The position numbers and the translations under genes are program-made. Below, in pieces: positions 15,126 to 25,193 of a stretch of 44,676 bases of DNA. The notes beneath the pieces are model-generated. The model had not been told where the DNA came from and did not search any database. It was given only the letters and a program-made list of their open reading frames with translations. Every line of letters begins with the position of its first letter. Positions within the stretch are counted from its first letter, which is position 1. The DNA is from Accumulibacter sp. (lineage in GTDB: Bacteria; Pseudomonadota; Gammaproteobacteria; Burkholderiales; Rhodocyclaceae), in NCBI RefSeq assembly GCF_023806565.1, contig NZ_JAMTDV010000014.1, positions 1-44,676 of the forward strand, written 5' to 3'.

Positions 15126-16685
15126 ATGGCGAACAAGCAACTCAGGACGGTCGCGGCAGACGAACCGCAGATGCTGGACACGCGCGCGCCAAGCATTCCG
15201 CCGCAGGTATTCCAACACACCGTCAGCCAGGCCGACATGGCGATTTCGATCACCGACGTACGCGGCAACATTCTCTACGTGAACCCGGCGTTCACCCGCG
15301 TCACCGGCTTCGCGAGCGAAGAAGCGATCGGCCGCAACCAGTCGATCCTCTCCAACAAGACGATGCCGCCCGCCCTGTACCAATCGCTGTGGGAAACGAT
15401 CTCGCGGGGCGAGGCGTGGAGCGGCCGCCTGATCAATCGGCGCAAGGATGGCAGCAAGTACCTCGCCGAGCTCAACATCTCGCCCATCGTCGGTGCGGAT
15501 GGGGAAGTCCTGAACCACCTCGGAATGCATCGTGACGTCACCGAAGTCCATCGCCTGGAATACCAGGTCCGCAACCAGAAGGCGCTGATCGAATCGGTGG
15601 TCGACGCGGCGCCGGTAGTCATTGCCCTGCTCGACGTCGATGACCGGGTAGTGCTCGACAACCACGAGTACAAGAAGCTGCAGGCCGACCTGGCGATGGC
15701 CGAGCCAGCGCCGATGCTGATGTCGGCGATCCGCGCCAGCCTTGAAGTCGAGTCGGGAAAAGGGAGACGCACGTCCGGCTACGTCTTTCTCGATCGCGAG
15801 GTACGGATCGATCCTCCCGGCGGCAACCCGCCGCGCTGGTTCTCGTGTTCCGGAAGCCGCGTGCGCGAGGACGACAGCACCGCCGATGCCTTCCTCGCCG
15901 GACGCCGCCGTGATTACCTGCTGCTGGTGGCGAAAGAAATCACCAGCCTGCGGGCACAGCAGGAGAAGGTCCGCGTCGCGGCCCTGCAGGCGGTGATGGC
16001 CGACGAGGATCGGGTTCTCGCCCTGCGCGAGAGTCTGGCAGCAGCCACCTTCCGGATCGAGGGACCGCTCAACATGATGGCTTCCGTGGTCGGCATGCTG
16101 GCACGGCGCAAGGGGGGAGACGATCCGATGTCGGTAGCCCTCAGCGAAGCGATCGCGGCCGGGCAGCAAGCTCTCGAAGATCTGCGTTCGATGATCCCCG
16201 GAGAGACGCGCGAGGCGATCAGCCCGGTCAACCTCAACGAGCTGCTGCGCGATGTGCTCGACCTGTCGACCGGCCGCCTTCTCGCCGCCGGCATCAGCGT
16301 GAGCTGGAAACCGCAGGCGATGCTGTCGACGCTGCAGGGCGCACCGAACAAGCTGCGCTCGCTGTTCAAGGCGCTGATCGACAACGCCATCGAAGCGATG
16401 AACGTGCGTGGTTGTCGCGAGCGCGAAATGACCGTGGCGAGCCGCCTTCGTCCGGACGGAATCGAAGTGGTGATCGAGGATTCCGGGCCCGGCATCGAGA
16501 GTTCCCAGCAACTCAAGGTTTTCGAACCGTTCCACACGACGAAGCGCGGCGGCGGGCATCTGGGCACCGGTCTGTCGTCGGCGCAGCAGGTCGCAGCCGA
16601 CCACGGCGGCTGCATCGAAATCGGGCCGGCCGCGGTGCGTGGCTGCCGCGTTCGCGTTTTTCTCCCGCTGCGCCCGCGACCATGA
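15126..16685 (+). CDS. nifL: Nitrogen fixation negative regulator NifL
   Basis: NifL senses redox state through a PAS-bound FAD, and fixed nitrogen through PII proteins, and holds NifA inactive. The 519-residue protein has a PAS domain at about residues 30-150 (MAISITDVRGNILYVNPAF, then RVTGF and the GRLINRRKDG block). A second PAS-like region covers about 160-280, a helical H-domain follows (FRIEGPLNMM), and a GHKL ATPase domain lies at about 400-515 (ALIDNAIEAM, EDSGPGI, HLGTGLS). The phosphoacceptor histidine of true kinases is absent at the H-box position, as expected for NifL, which works by protein contact. The ATG at 15126 is the first in frame near the PAS domain. The stop overlaps nifA by 4 bases. 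Confidence 0.94.
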   Translation: MANKQLRTVAADEPQMLDTRAPSIPPQVFQHTVSQADMAISITDVRGNILYVNPAFTRVTGFASEEAIGRNQSILSNKTMPPALYQSLWETISRGEAWSGRLINRRKDGSKYLAELNISPIVGADGEVLNHLGMHRDVTEVHRLEYQVRNQKALIESVVDAAPVVIALLDVDDRVVLDNHEYKKLQADLAMAEPAPMLMSAIRASLEVESGKGRRTSGYVFLDREVRIDPPGGNPPRWFSCSGSRVREDDSTADAFLAGRRRDYLLLVAKEITSLRAQQEKVRVAALQAVMADEDRVLALRESLAAATFRIEGPLNMMASVVGMLARRKGGDDPMSVALSEAIAAGQQALEDLRSMIPGETREAISPVNLNELLRDVLDLSTGRLLAAGISVSWKPQAMLSTLQGAPNKLRSLFKALIDNAIEAMNVRGCREREMTVASRLRPDGIEVVIEDSGPGIESSQQLKVFEPFHTTKRGGGHLGTGLSSAQQVAADHGGCIEIGPAAVRGCRVRVFLPLRPRP

Positions 16686-18262
16686 CCGAACCACCTTCAC
16701 TGCCGCTCTTGCGTTCGCATTACGATACCCTCACGCGGGTCTCGCAAGTGCTCTCCCGCTCGCGCGACTTGCATCACAGCCTGCGCGAGGTCTTGCGCGC
16801 GCTGGAGATCACCGGTCACCTGAGCCGGGGAATGATCGGCGTCGTCGATACCGCCGTCGGCGATCTGGTGGTGCACGCCGTGCATGGACTGGATTACGAC
16901 GATTTCCAGTCGGTTCGCTACCGGCCGGACGAAGGTCTGCTCGGAACGATCCTCGAGGATCGCCAGAGCGTCGCGCTGACCCGTCTCGGCGATGCCCCGC
17001 GGTTCCTCGACCGGCTCGGCTTCTATGACCGCGAACTGCCTTTCATCGCCGTCCCTATCACTGCGTGGGGAACGCTGCAGGGCGTGCTTGCCGTGCAACC
17101 AGACGCGCCCGACGATGGCCTGCTGCCCGAACGGGCGCACTTTGTCGAATTGGTAGCCAACCTGATCGCCCAGAACGTGCTGCTTTCACGCGACGCCGCA
17201 ACGGAGGACCGGGGCGCCACCGCGGCACGCGATCCCTTGCGCCGTGGCGCGCGCCAGCGCTCGGGTCTAGCCGATCTGGCCGGGCAGTCGGCTGCCATGT
17301 TGCGCATCTTCGACCAGATCCGAATGGTCGCGAAGTGGCCAACGACGGTCCTCATCCGCGGCGAGACTGGAACCGGCAAGGAACTGGTGGCCAATGCGAT
17401 TCACCACAATTCGCCACGGGCGCGGGGACCCTACGTGCGACTCAACTGCGCCTCGCTGCCCGAAAATCTGCTCGAGTCGGAACTGTTCGGGCACGAGAAG
17501 GGCGCCTTCACGGGCGCCGTGAACTCGCGCAAGGGTCGCTTCGAAATCGCCGATGGCGGAACTCTGTTTCTCGATGAGATCGGCGAAATCTCGCCGGCCT
17601 TTCAGGCCAAGCTGCTGCGAGTGCTGCAGGAGGGCGAACTGGAACGGGTCGGCGGCGACCGCACGTTGAAGCTCGACGTACGCCTGATTGCCGCAACGCA
17701 TCGCGACCTGGAAACTGCGGTCGATGCCGGCGACTTCCGGGAAGACCTCTACTATCGCCTCAACGTCATGCCGATCTTCCTGCCGCCGCTGCGCGAACGA
17801 CTGGAAGATCTCCCGAAAATCGCGAAACACCTGCTCGATCGTCTCGGCGGCGCCCAGCGCCGCCCACTGCGTCTCACGCCGGCAGCGCAAAGGCGTCTCG
17901 CGCAGCACCACTGGCCGGGCAACGTGCGCGAACTGGAAAACTGCCTGGAACGAGCGGCCGTCATGTCCGACAGTGGCGACATCGACGCCGATCTGATTCG
18001 CATCGACCAGCCGCGCGAGCGCGGCCCCCGGCGCTCGACGACGTCGGCAACAGGAGCCGCTCCGGTGGCACCGAGAGTTGCCGCACGCGAAGCGGGGGGC
18101 GGTGCCTCGACGAGCGGCGAGCAAAGCGAGCGCGAGCGCGTGATCGCCGCACTCGAACAGGCTGGCTGGGTGCAGGCACGTGCTGCCCGCCTGCTCGGCA
18201 TGACGCCGCGGCAGATCGCCTACCGCGTGCAAATCCTCAATATCGAAATGAAGCAAATCTGA
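16682..18262 (+). CDS. nifA: Nif-specific sigma-54 activator NifA
   Basis: NifA activates sigma-54 promoters of nif and associated genes. The 526-residue protein has a GAF domain (about 20-165) and an AAA+ central domain with Walker A GETGTGKE (227-234), GAFTGA (274-279) and Walker [10 protein letters not shown] Fis-type helix-turn-helix follows at the end ([17 protein letters not shown]). The linker lacks the cysteine pair found in oxygen-sensitive alphaproteobacterial NifA, which agrees with control by NifL. ATG 16682 overlaps the nifL TGA (ATGA), so the two are made together. Both TGT-N10-ACA sites in the window are its expected targets. Confidence 0.97.
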   Translation: MTEPPSLPLLRSHYDTLTRVSQVLSRSRDLHHSLREVLRALEITGHLSRGMIGVVDTAVGDLVVHAVHGLDYDDFQSVRYRPDEGLLGTILEDRQSVALTRLGDAPRFLDRLGFYDRELPFIAVPITAWGTLQGVLAVQPDAPDDGLLPERAHFVELVANLIAQNVLLSRDAATEDRGATAARDPLRRGARQRSGLADLAGQSAAMLRIFDQIRMVAKWPTTVLIRGETGTGKELVANAIHHNSPRARGPYVRLNCASLPENLLESELFGHEKGAFTGAVNSRKGRFEIADGGTLFLDEIGEISPAFQAKLLRVLQEGELERVGGDRTLKLDVRLIAATHRDLETAVDAGDFREDLYYRLNVMPIFLPPLRERLEDLPKIAKHLLDRLGGAQRRPLRLTPAAQRRLAQHHWPGNVRELENCLERAAVMSDSGDIDADLIRIDQPRERGPRRSTTSATGAAPVAPRVAAREAGGGASTSGEQSERERVIAALEQAGWVQARAARLLGMTPRQIAYRVQILNIEMKQI

Positions 18263-18579
18263 CGCTGCGCGTGCCCGTCTCTCCGTGGCGCACCAAATTC
18301 CGCTCCTTCGGCAGGCGGGAGGGCGGCCGGGAACGAGCAGCGGTCATGGCTTTTTTTTTCCGGACTGGATCGGAAAGGCGAGCCCTGCTGCCCAGATCCC
18401 CTGCGGCGATGGTCGGCGGACGAACGCGAACAACGAAAGAGAGGAAGCCGTCGGAACATGGACAAGGTCGGCGCGATCGCCTCGATCTGTATATAACCAT
18501 AAGCGAATAAAGGTTGGTCGACCTATTTTTTTGGTGTGGGGAAAATTCAAACTGCATGTTTTTGCCATTTTCTTTTGTT
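18263..18579. other. Stretch downstream of nifA, no gene seen
   Basis: No protein is recognised here. A nine-base T-run at about 18351-18359 follows nifA, but I see no clear stem in front of it. From about 18485 the base composition becomes markedly AT-rich compared with the rest of the window, leading into the promoter-like element at 18580. Confidence 0.4.
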
Positions 18580-18594
18580 TGGCGCGGAAACTGC
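18580..18594 (+). promoter_or_regulatory. Sigma-54-like promoter ahead of a truncated gene
   Basis: The sequence TGGCGCG-N4-CTGC has GG and GC 12 bases apart, as in -24/-12 promoters, in an AT-rich setting. It would start transcription near 18606, about 83 bases before the ATG of the truncated gene at 18689. I found no exact TGT-N10-ACA upstream of it, so control by NifA is not shown. Confidence 0.5.
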
Positions 18595-18688
18595 CAATGA
18601 AGATTGCTGCATGAATTTGATTGATTGTATTGAGGTTCACCGCAGCCAATCGTCTTCCGCTCATCCACCAGAAATTAGGAGAAACACC

Positions 18689-18730
18689 ATGAAAACTTTG
18701 AAACTGTTGCCGGTCATGCGTAATCGGTAA
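18689..18730 (+). pseudogene. 5' stub of an unknown gene next to the IS66 end
   Basis: An ATG at 18689 has a strong AGGAG ribosome-binding site 7-8 bases upstream and opens with MKTLKLLPV, then reaches a TAA after 13 codons. The start signals are much better than expected for such a short frame. Together with the IS66 end only 40 bases further on, this suggests a gene cut off by rearrangement. The first residues could begin a signal peptide, but too little is left to name it. Confidence 0.4.
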
Positions 18731-18769
18731 CCAAGCCGTCCTTGCACCCGCGCGGGCGACGCCCACAAT

Positions 18770-18795
18770 GTAAGCGCCCATCCCATCCATCTGTA
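18770..18795 (+). repeat. IS66-family left terminal inverted repeat
   Basis: This 26-base repeat starts GTAAGCGCCC and ends in ATCTGTA. It pairs with the inverted copy at 22537-22562 with about two mismatches. Confidence 0.75.
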
Positions 18796-18984
18796 GGAGG
18801 CCCGAGAAGAGGGTAACCGGTAACCTACCGGCGTGCTTGTCGCCTACCTGGGGATGCGGTAGAGGTCTGAGCGCAGGGGATTGGGGGGCGAAGTGTTGCT
18901 TCCAGAGGCGTGGCGTAAGCAGGGCGACTTCGGCGGCGGGGTGGCGGGCGACGCGCTGGAGGACATTCATCAGGTAGTGGTAGG
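18796..18984 (-). pseudogene. 3' end of an IS66-family tnpC transposase
   Basis: The minus strand encodes YHYLMNVLQRVARHPAAEVA followed by LLTPRLWKQHFA, which resembles the final helix-rich segment of IS66 transposases (usually xYLxxVLxRVxxHPAxxVxxLTPRxW). Everything upstream is cut off exactly where the IS21 left end begins at 18985. The frame runs on through the terminal repeat without a stop, so the original C-terminus cannot be placed exactly. Confidence 0.6.
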
Positions 18985-19011
18985 TGTCAACACCGATTGA
19001 AAACTGACACA
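18985..19011 (+). repeat. IS21-family left terminal inverted repeat
   Basis: These 27 bases start TGTCAACACC and end CTGACACA. They match the inverted right end at 21253-21279 at 22 or so positions. A second internal repeat, CTGATACACC, follows near 19039. Confidence 0.75.
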
Positions 19012-19377
19012 GTTTTTGGGTAAGCAGCGACCAAGAACTGATACACCACCCAGTAAGCGATATGCCGAGTCACGCGTGGTAGGGGCACTTCCGTTCGGGT
19101 GCGCCAAGCGCGTTGGCGGCGCAGTCCAGAGCGGGCGAAGCCCGGCGGAGCGTACTCTTGACGGCGACGGCAACGTAGCGACGCTGGCGGGCTCGGGGCG
19201 GGCCGCAGCTTGTTGCGGCCTGCCCCCGAGCCCGTCCGGCGGCGAGGACTCCCCGCCCTGGGGCGGGGATAGGGGTGGGGCCCAATAGGACACTGGGCCA
19301 CCGTGCTTCGATCCCCCCCCCAGCCACGGACCTCAGACTGCCACGGCTATGGCCCGCTTTCCAGGAACGGTCCCTGC

Positions 19378-21236
<1,859 letters not shown>

Positions 21237-21252
21237 CTTTCAACCGCTGCGA

Positions 21253-21279
21253 TGTGTCAATTTACATCCGCTGCTGACA
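21253..21279 (-). repeat. IS21-family right terminal inverted repeat
   Basis: Read inward on the minus strand it starts TGTCAGCAGC and ends TTGACACA. An internal TTGATACACC repeat follows near 21228-21237, inside the reading frame upstream of the istA start. Confidence 0.75.
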
Positions 21280-21953
21280 TGGGTCAGGAACGGCGGCGAG
21301 CAAACAAGCTGAAGCAGTTGCAGGAGAAGCTCGCCGAACGTAACGCTTTCGTGAAAGACTAGAAGCGCGCCAGCGCGCAGAGTGGCCTGGCCCTCTTGCA
21401 GGGCTGGGTCAAACGCCACAAGCTCAGCGCGTTCGTCACGCTCACGCTCAATGAACGGGTCATTCACTGCGCCATCGACGAAGACGCCCAGGCAGCGGAT
21501 GCCTTGCTGGACGGCTGCTATCTCCTGGAAACCGATGTCCCGGCCGAGTGGATGGATGCGCAAACGGTGGGCGCCCGTTACCGGGATCTGCAGAAAGTCG
21601 AGCGCAACTTCCGCACCGTGAAGACCAGTTTCCTGGAAATCCGTCCGATCTTCCTGCGCAAGGCCGAGCGCGCCAGGGCGCACGTTCTTGTGGCGATGCT
21701 TGCGTTGAAGATCGCTTGCCACTTGGAAGCCGGTTTGCGCAAGGCCTTCGGGACTACCGCGGAGGATCGTGCCGCCCTCACCCCGGCCGACGCCCTGGTG
21801 GCCCTCGGACGGCTGACCTATCTTCACAGCACGGACCGACACGGCCAAACCCACCTCTACCTGCCACGCCCGGACGAGCAGCAGGCAAAAATCTTCGCTG
21901 CCCTGGGTCTTTCTTTCCCGCTCAGGCCAAAAGCCACCCAGCGCGCCGCGTAG
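21280..21953 (+). pseudogene. 3' fragment of an IS1634/IS4-type transposase
   Basis: The plus strand encodes a transposase tail with VGARYRDLQKVERNFRTVKT, FLEIRPIFLRKAERARAHV and MLALKIACHLE, the C-terminal hallmark of IS1634-type DDE transposases. The catalytic Glu region lies in the RNFRTVKT block. The N-terminal two thirds are missing: the frame begins directly at the IS21 right end. An in-frame TAG at 21360-21362 breaks it further. It lies between IS21 and the truncated IS66 tnpB. Confidence 0.8.
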
Positions 21954-22035
21954 GCAGGCGCCACTTGCGCAGCGACGCCACGTTTTTCAACATAAACAGT
22001 TACCTGCAAGACAATTGCGGTTCCTCACAGAGGGA

Positions 22036-22165
22036 AGATCCGACAGGGAAAGCGCCCGAGACTGGCCTGGGGGCGGGCGGAGAGACCATCGATACCCAGG
22101 CTCATGTCCACTGCTTCGACGGCCAGTCAGACGGAATCGAGCGCGGGCCCCAGCGGCGCCGTCAT
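22036..22165 (-). pseudogene. 5' fragment of IS66 tnpB
   Basis: The frame starts at ATG 22165, overlapping the tnpA stop (TGATG). It reads APLGPALDSV, a TGA stop in place of the usual tryptophan, then LAVEAVDMSLGIDGLSA and SLGRFPC, the typical beginning of IS66 TnpB (VWLAxxPVDMRxGxDGLxA). Similarity ends near 22036, where the IS1634-type insertion begins. It is therefore both truncated and interrupted. Confidence 0.65.
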
Positions 22166-22485
22166 CAGCGCTCTGCGCACAGGGCGTGGAGCCAGTCGAT
22201 CGCGGGCAGCGTGGTGAATTCGAGTCGCCAGCCGCCGGGGCTGTGGAGTAAGAGGCTCGGATTCGCGTGGGGGACCACCGACGTGATCGTGACTGGAACA
22301 AGGGTCATCGGCGCTGCGGCAGCAACGACCGCTCCGCGTTCCTTCGCCAGGCGCTGGTGCCAGTAGCTGAGCGAGGCAGCTTTCAATCCGTGAGCCTCGC
22401 AGTACGCCTGCTGCGTACCGCCGCTCGCTCGCCACGCTTCCACATGCCGTCGCCACAAGGCTTCCCGTTCTCCCGCTTTCTCCAT
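22165..22485 (-). CDS. IS66-family TnpA accessory protein
   Basis: This 106-residue protein has the IS66 TnpA helix-turn-helix: WRRHVEAWRASGGTQQAYCE, then HGLKAASLSYWHQR. It has normal length and a GAGGG ribosome-binding site before ATG 22485. Its partners tnpB and tnpC are destroyed, so it cannot mobilise the element by itself. Confidence 0.85.
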   Translation of the reverse strand: MEKAGEREALWRRHVEAWRASGGTQQAYCEAHGLKAASLSYWHQRLAKERGAVVAAAAPMTLVPVTITSVVPHANPSLLLHSPGGWRLEFTTLPAIDWLHALCAER

Positions 22486-22536
22486 CCCTCCGCCCTCGGT
22501 CGAAAATCCAAAGTCTGCTCCTCTTCTCGGGCGGAA

Positions 22537-22562
22537 TACAGGTGGATGGGATGGACGCTTAC
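22537..22562 (-). repeat. IS66-family right terminal inverted repeat
   Basis: On the minus strand it reads GTAAGCGTCC through CACCTGTA, the partner of the left end at 18770-18795. Confidence 0.75.
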
Positions 22563-23098
22563 GATCAGCATGCTCTGCGAGCCGGCCGACGATGCGCCTG
22601 CCGAGGACTGGGCACCGTACGGGGTGCAGGTCGATGAAGCAAGAGCCCGTGGGGGCTCCTTGATCCTGGGGGTGCCGATGAAGGCGTCCGAAAGGCCGGC
22701 ATCCGAAAAGGAGTAACCTATTGAGGCACGGAGCTGGACGCGCTGGCGCTCGATGCGCCGATGCTTCCGTCCCGTAGGGGCAACAAGAGCCCTCTGAGTG
22801 ACGTGCTCGAGGATCTGCCGGGCAACGTGTTCGAACCAAAGCCGCAAGCCGGGGACTATGCGCCGGGTCATCTCCAAAGCAAGAGCGACCAACAGGAAAA
22901 CATGTAGGCAGCAACCGCTTGGGTGGATGCGAGCGCTGCTGCCCGCCAAGCAGCAGCGCCGTGGTGATCTGCTTCAATTCGACGTGGAGATGCCTGTGAT
23001 CGATTTGGCAACGATCGAGGGCAACGATGATCTGCCGGCCGGCGTGCATCAGCATTGCCAGAATTTGGCTACATGGTCGCTACACAAGACCGAATAGC
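22563..23098. other. Unassigned debris between IS66 and tRNA-Phe
   Basis: Frames are open on both strands here, but none shows a family I can name. On the plus strand a frame ending at 22716 gives a plausible protein tail (CEPADDAPAEDWAPYGVQVD). On the minus strand, frames between 22720 and 23055 contain MTRRIVPGLRLWFEHVARQI and HLHVELKQITTALLLGG without a recognisable whole. It is probably decayed mobile or accessory DNA. Confidence 0.35.
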
Positions 23099-23124
23099 AA
23101 AAAGCCAGACCTTGGAGTCTGGCT
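23099..23124 (-). terminator. Rho-independent terminator of tRNA-Phe
   Basis: On the minus strand an 8-base-pair stem AGCCAGAC/GTCTGGCT with a 6-base loop is followed by TTTTT. It lies 15 bases after the CCA end of the tRNA. Confidence 0.9.
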
Positions 23125-23139
23125 GAGTGCTTGTTCTAT

Positions 23140-23215
<76 letters not shown>

Positions 23216-23227
23216 AACGAGGCGGGA

Positions 23228-23256
23228 ATTATAGCGACTCGGTTCCCTGCCGTCAA
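23228..23256 (-). promoter_or_regulatory. Sigma-70 promoter of tRNA-Phe
   Basis: On the minus strand TTGACG, a 17-base spacer and TATAAT lie 12 bases before the tRNA. The discriminator is GC-rich (TCCCGCC), as in stringently controlled stable-RNA promoters. Confidence 0.88.
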
Positions 23257-23284
23257 AACAAGTAAAACGGCAAGAACATGATGC

Positions 23285-23710
23285 TCACTTGATGCGCTGC
23301 AACCGAGCACGACCGGCAGGCGGTGTGGGTGGTTCGGGCTGGTCATCGGTCGTGGGCGCAGAGCCGTCCGTGCCGCCCTCCGTATCCCCTACACGTTCCG
23401 GCTCGAACGCCATGCCGGCACCGTTCTCCCGGGCATAGATGGCAGAGACGTTGCCGATCGGGATCGAGATGTCGCGGGCGACGCCGCCGAAGCGAGCCTG
23501 AAAGCGGATGCCGTCGTTATCCATGCTGAGATGAGCCGTCGCCTCGTAACCAACATTGAGTACGATCTGACCGTCACGCACGTGCTCACGCGGTACGCGC
23601 GTGCGGGAATCGACGGCAACGGCCAGGTAGGGGGTGAAGCCATTGTCGCAGCACCACTGGTGAATGGCGCGAATCAGATACGGCTTGGTCGACGGCAGAT
23701 CCACGTTCAT
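23285..23710 (-). CDS. sspB: ClpXP specificity-enhancing factor SspB
   Basis: SspB delivers ssrA-tagged proteins to the ClpXP protease. The 141-residue protein has the folded substrate-binding domain at about residues 1-105 (STKPYLIRAIHQWCCDNGFTP, HVRDGQIVLNV, AHLSMDNDGIRFQARFGG). A flexible acidic and proline-rich tail ends in the basic RARLQRIK segment that docks on ClpX. It follows sspA on the same strand, the usual betaproteobacterial pair. Confidence 0.95.
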   Translation of the reverse strand: MNVDLPSTKPYLIRAIHQWCCDNGFTPYLAVAVDSRTRVPREHVRDGQIVLNVGYEATAHLSMDNDGIRFQARFGGVARDISIPIGNVSAIYARENGAGMAFEPERVGDTEGGTDGSAPTTDDQPEPPTPPAGRARLQRIK

Positions 23711-23761
23711 TGCCTCAAGACGTGACGGGGCTGGATACTGGGTGAAATCGGCGGGCGAGAG

Positions 23762-24358
23762 CTACTTGCGCATCGCCTTTTCGGATGGGGTAAGTGCGTC
23801 GATGAAGCCCTGGCGGCTGAAAATGCGTTCGCCGTACTTCATCAACGGCGCCGCGGCTCGCGAGAGTTCAATGCCGTAATGGTCTAGCCGCCAGAGCAGA
23901 GGCGCGATGGCGACATCGAGCATCGAGAACTCCTCGCCAAGCATGTGTTTCTGCTTGACAAACACCGGCGCCATTTCGGTAAGCCGGTCGCGAATCTGTA
24001 CGCGCGAGCGCTCGGCAGCCTTGCTGTTCTTTTCGAGAGCCTCGATGTAGGAAAACACTTCGCGTTCCATGGTGATCAGAAGCTGACGCGCTCGCGCACG
24101 CATGATCGGGTCAGCCGGCATCAACTGCGGATGCGGGAAACGCTCGTCGATATACTCGTTGATGATGTTCGGTTCGTACAGGATGAGATCGCGCTCCACC
24201 AGAACCGGCACGCGGCCATAGGGGTTGATGATGGCAATGTCTTCCGGCTTGGCGAACAGATCGACATCGATCACCTGAAAATCCATGCCTTTCTCGTAAA
24301 GCACGATCCGGCAGCGATGGCTGAATGGGCAGGTGGTTCCCGAATAAAGATTCATCAT
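23762..24358 (-). CDS. sspA: Stringent starvation protein A
   Basis: SspA has a glutathione S-transferase fold and binds RNA polymerase, acting in stationary phase and acid response. The 198-residue sequence begins MMNLYSGTTCPFSHRCRIVL, with the thioredoxin-like half to about residue 80 and the helical half after it. Positions 24358 and 24355 are both ATG; a GAGGG purine run upstream fits either. It lies between the cytochrome bc1 genes and sspB, a conserved order in betaproteobacteria. Confidence 0.95.
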   Translation of the reverse strand: MMNLYSGTTCPFSHRCRIVLYEKGMDFQVIDVDLFAKPEDIAIINPYGRVPVLVERDLILYEPNIINEYIDERFPHPQLMPADPIMRARARQLLITMEREVFSYIEALEKNSKAAERSRVQIRDRLTEMAPVFVKQKHMLGEEFSMLDVAIAPLLWRLDHYGIELSRAAAPLMKYGERIFSRQGFIDALTPSEKAMRK

Positions 24359-24467
24359 GTGCTGTACCCTCAAAAGCGAATCGGCATCGCGACGGCTGTG
24401 GGGCCCTGTTGGGCGCCCTCGCCGGCGATGCCGCGGCCTGAAATCCGGTGGTTTGCCAGGGGAGGCT

Positions 24468-25187
24468 CTACCTGACGTCTTTCCAGTACGCCTTCTTCAA
24501 CGCGTAGGAAAGGCCGAAAAGAAGCACAAGGAAGGCGAGCACGGCAAAACCCAGATGCTTGCGGAACCCTGCCTCCGGCTCACCCATCCAGACGAGGAAT
24601 CCGACGAGGTCCGCGACCTGCTTGTCGTACTCGGCGGGTGAGAGAGTGCCGGGGACCAGCAGTTCGAGCTTGTGCTCCTTGTTCAGGACCTGCAGACCCT
24701 GCATTTGCCAGAGCACATGCGGCATGCCGACGTTGGCGAAGATCACGTTGTTCCACCCGGTCGGACGCTTTTCGTCGACATAGAAGGAGCGCAGGTAGGT
24801 ATACAACCAGTCCGCACCGCTTCCTTCCTCCGACGCCCGCGCGCGCGCGATCAGTGTCAGATCCGGAGGAGTGGCTCCAAACCACAGCTTCTGCTCGTCC
24901 GGCCGCGCCGCAATGCGCATCGGCTCACCAATCTTGGCGGCCGTAAACATCAGGTTGTCCTTGATTTGCTGCTCGCTCAGGCCGAGATCGGCGAGGCGGC
25001 TGTAGCGGACGAAGCTTGCACCGTGGCAATTCAGGCAATAGTTGACGAAGGTGCGGGCGCCGCTCTGCAGAGCGGCCTTGTCGCCCTGCACATCAGGCGC
25101 CTTGTCGAGATGCAAGCCGACGCCACTGGCCAGGGCGACGATCGGCGCAAAGAGCAATGCCATAAGCAGTTTTTTCATTTTGTGCAT
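24468..25187 (-). CDS. petC: Cytochrome c1, bc1 complex
   Basis: Cytochrome c1 passes electrons from the Rieske protein to a soluble cytochrome c. The 239-residue precursor has an N-terminal signal peptide (residues 1-22). The heme-binding motif is CLNCH near residue 51-55, the methionine ligand lies in NVGMPHV, and a C-terminal membrane anchor spans about 212-232 (AVLAFLVLLFGLSYAL). It is the third gene of the petABC operon, 6 bases after cytochrome b. Confidence 0.96.
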   Translation of the reverse strand: MHKMKKLLMALLFAPIVALASGVGLHLDKAPDVQGDKAALQSGARTFVNYCLNCHGASFVRYSRLADLGLSEQQIKDNLMFTAAKIGEPMRIAARPDEQKLWFGATPPDLTLIARARASEEGSGADWLYTYLRSFYVDEKRPTGWNNVIFANVGMPHVLWQMQGLQVLNKEHKLELLVPGTLSPAEYDKQVADLVGFLVWMGEPEAGFRKHLGFAVLAFLVLLFGLSYALKKAYWKDVR

Positions 25188-25193
25188 TCCTTT

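Noticed and set aside
18488-18503. TGT near the AT-rich block as a NifA site
   Set aside because: The tenth-base partner is AAG, not ACA, so the pattern is not met.
18344-18970. Long minus-strand frame covering the AT-rich block and the IS66 tail
   Set aside because: Only the first third matches transposase. The rest runs through the IS66 end into DNA on the far side, so it is not one gene.
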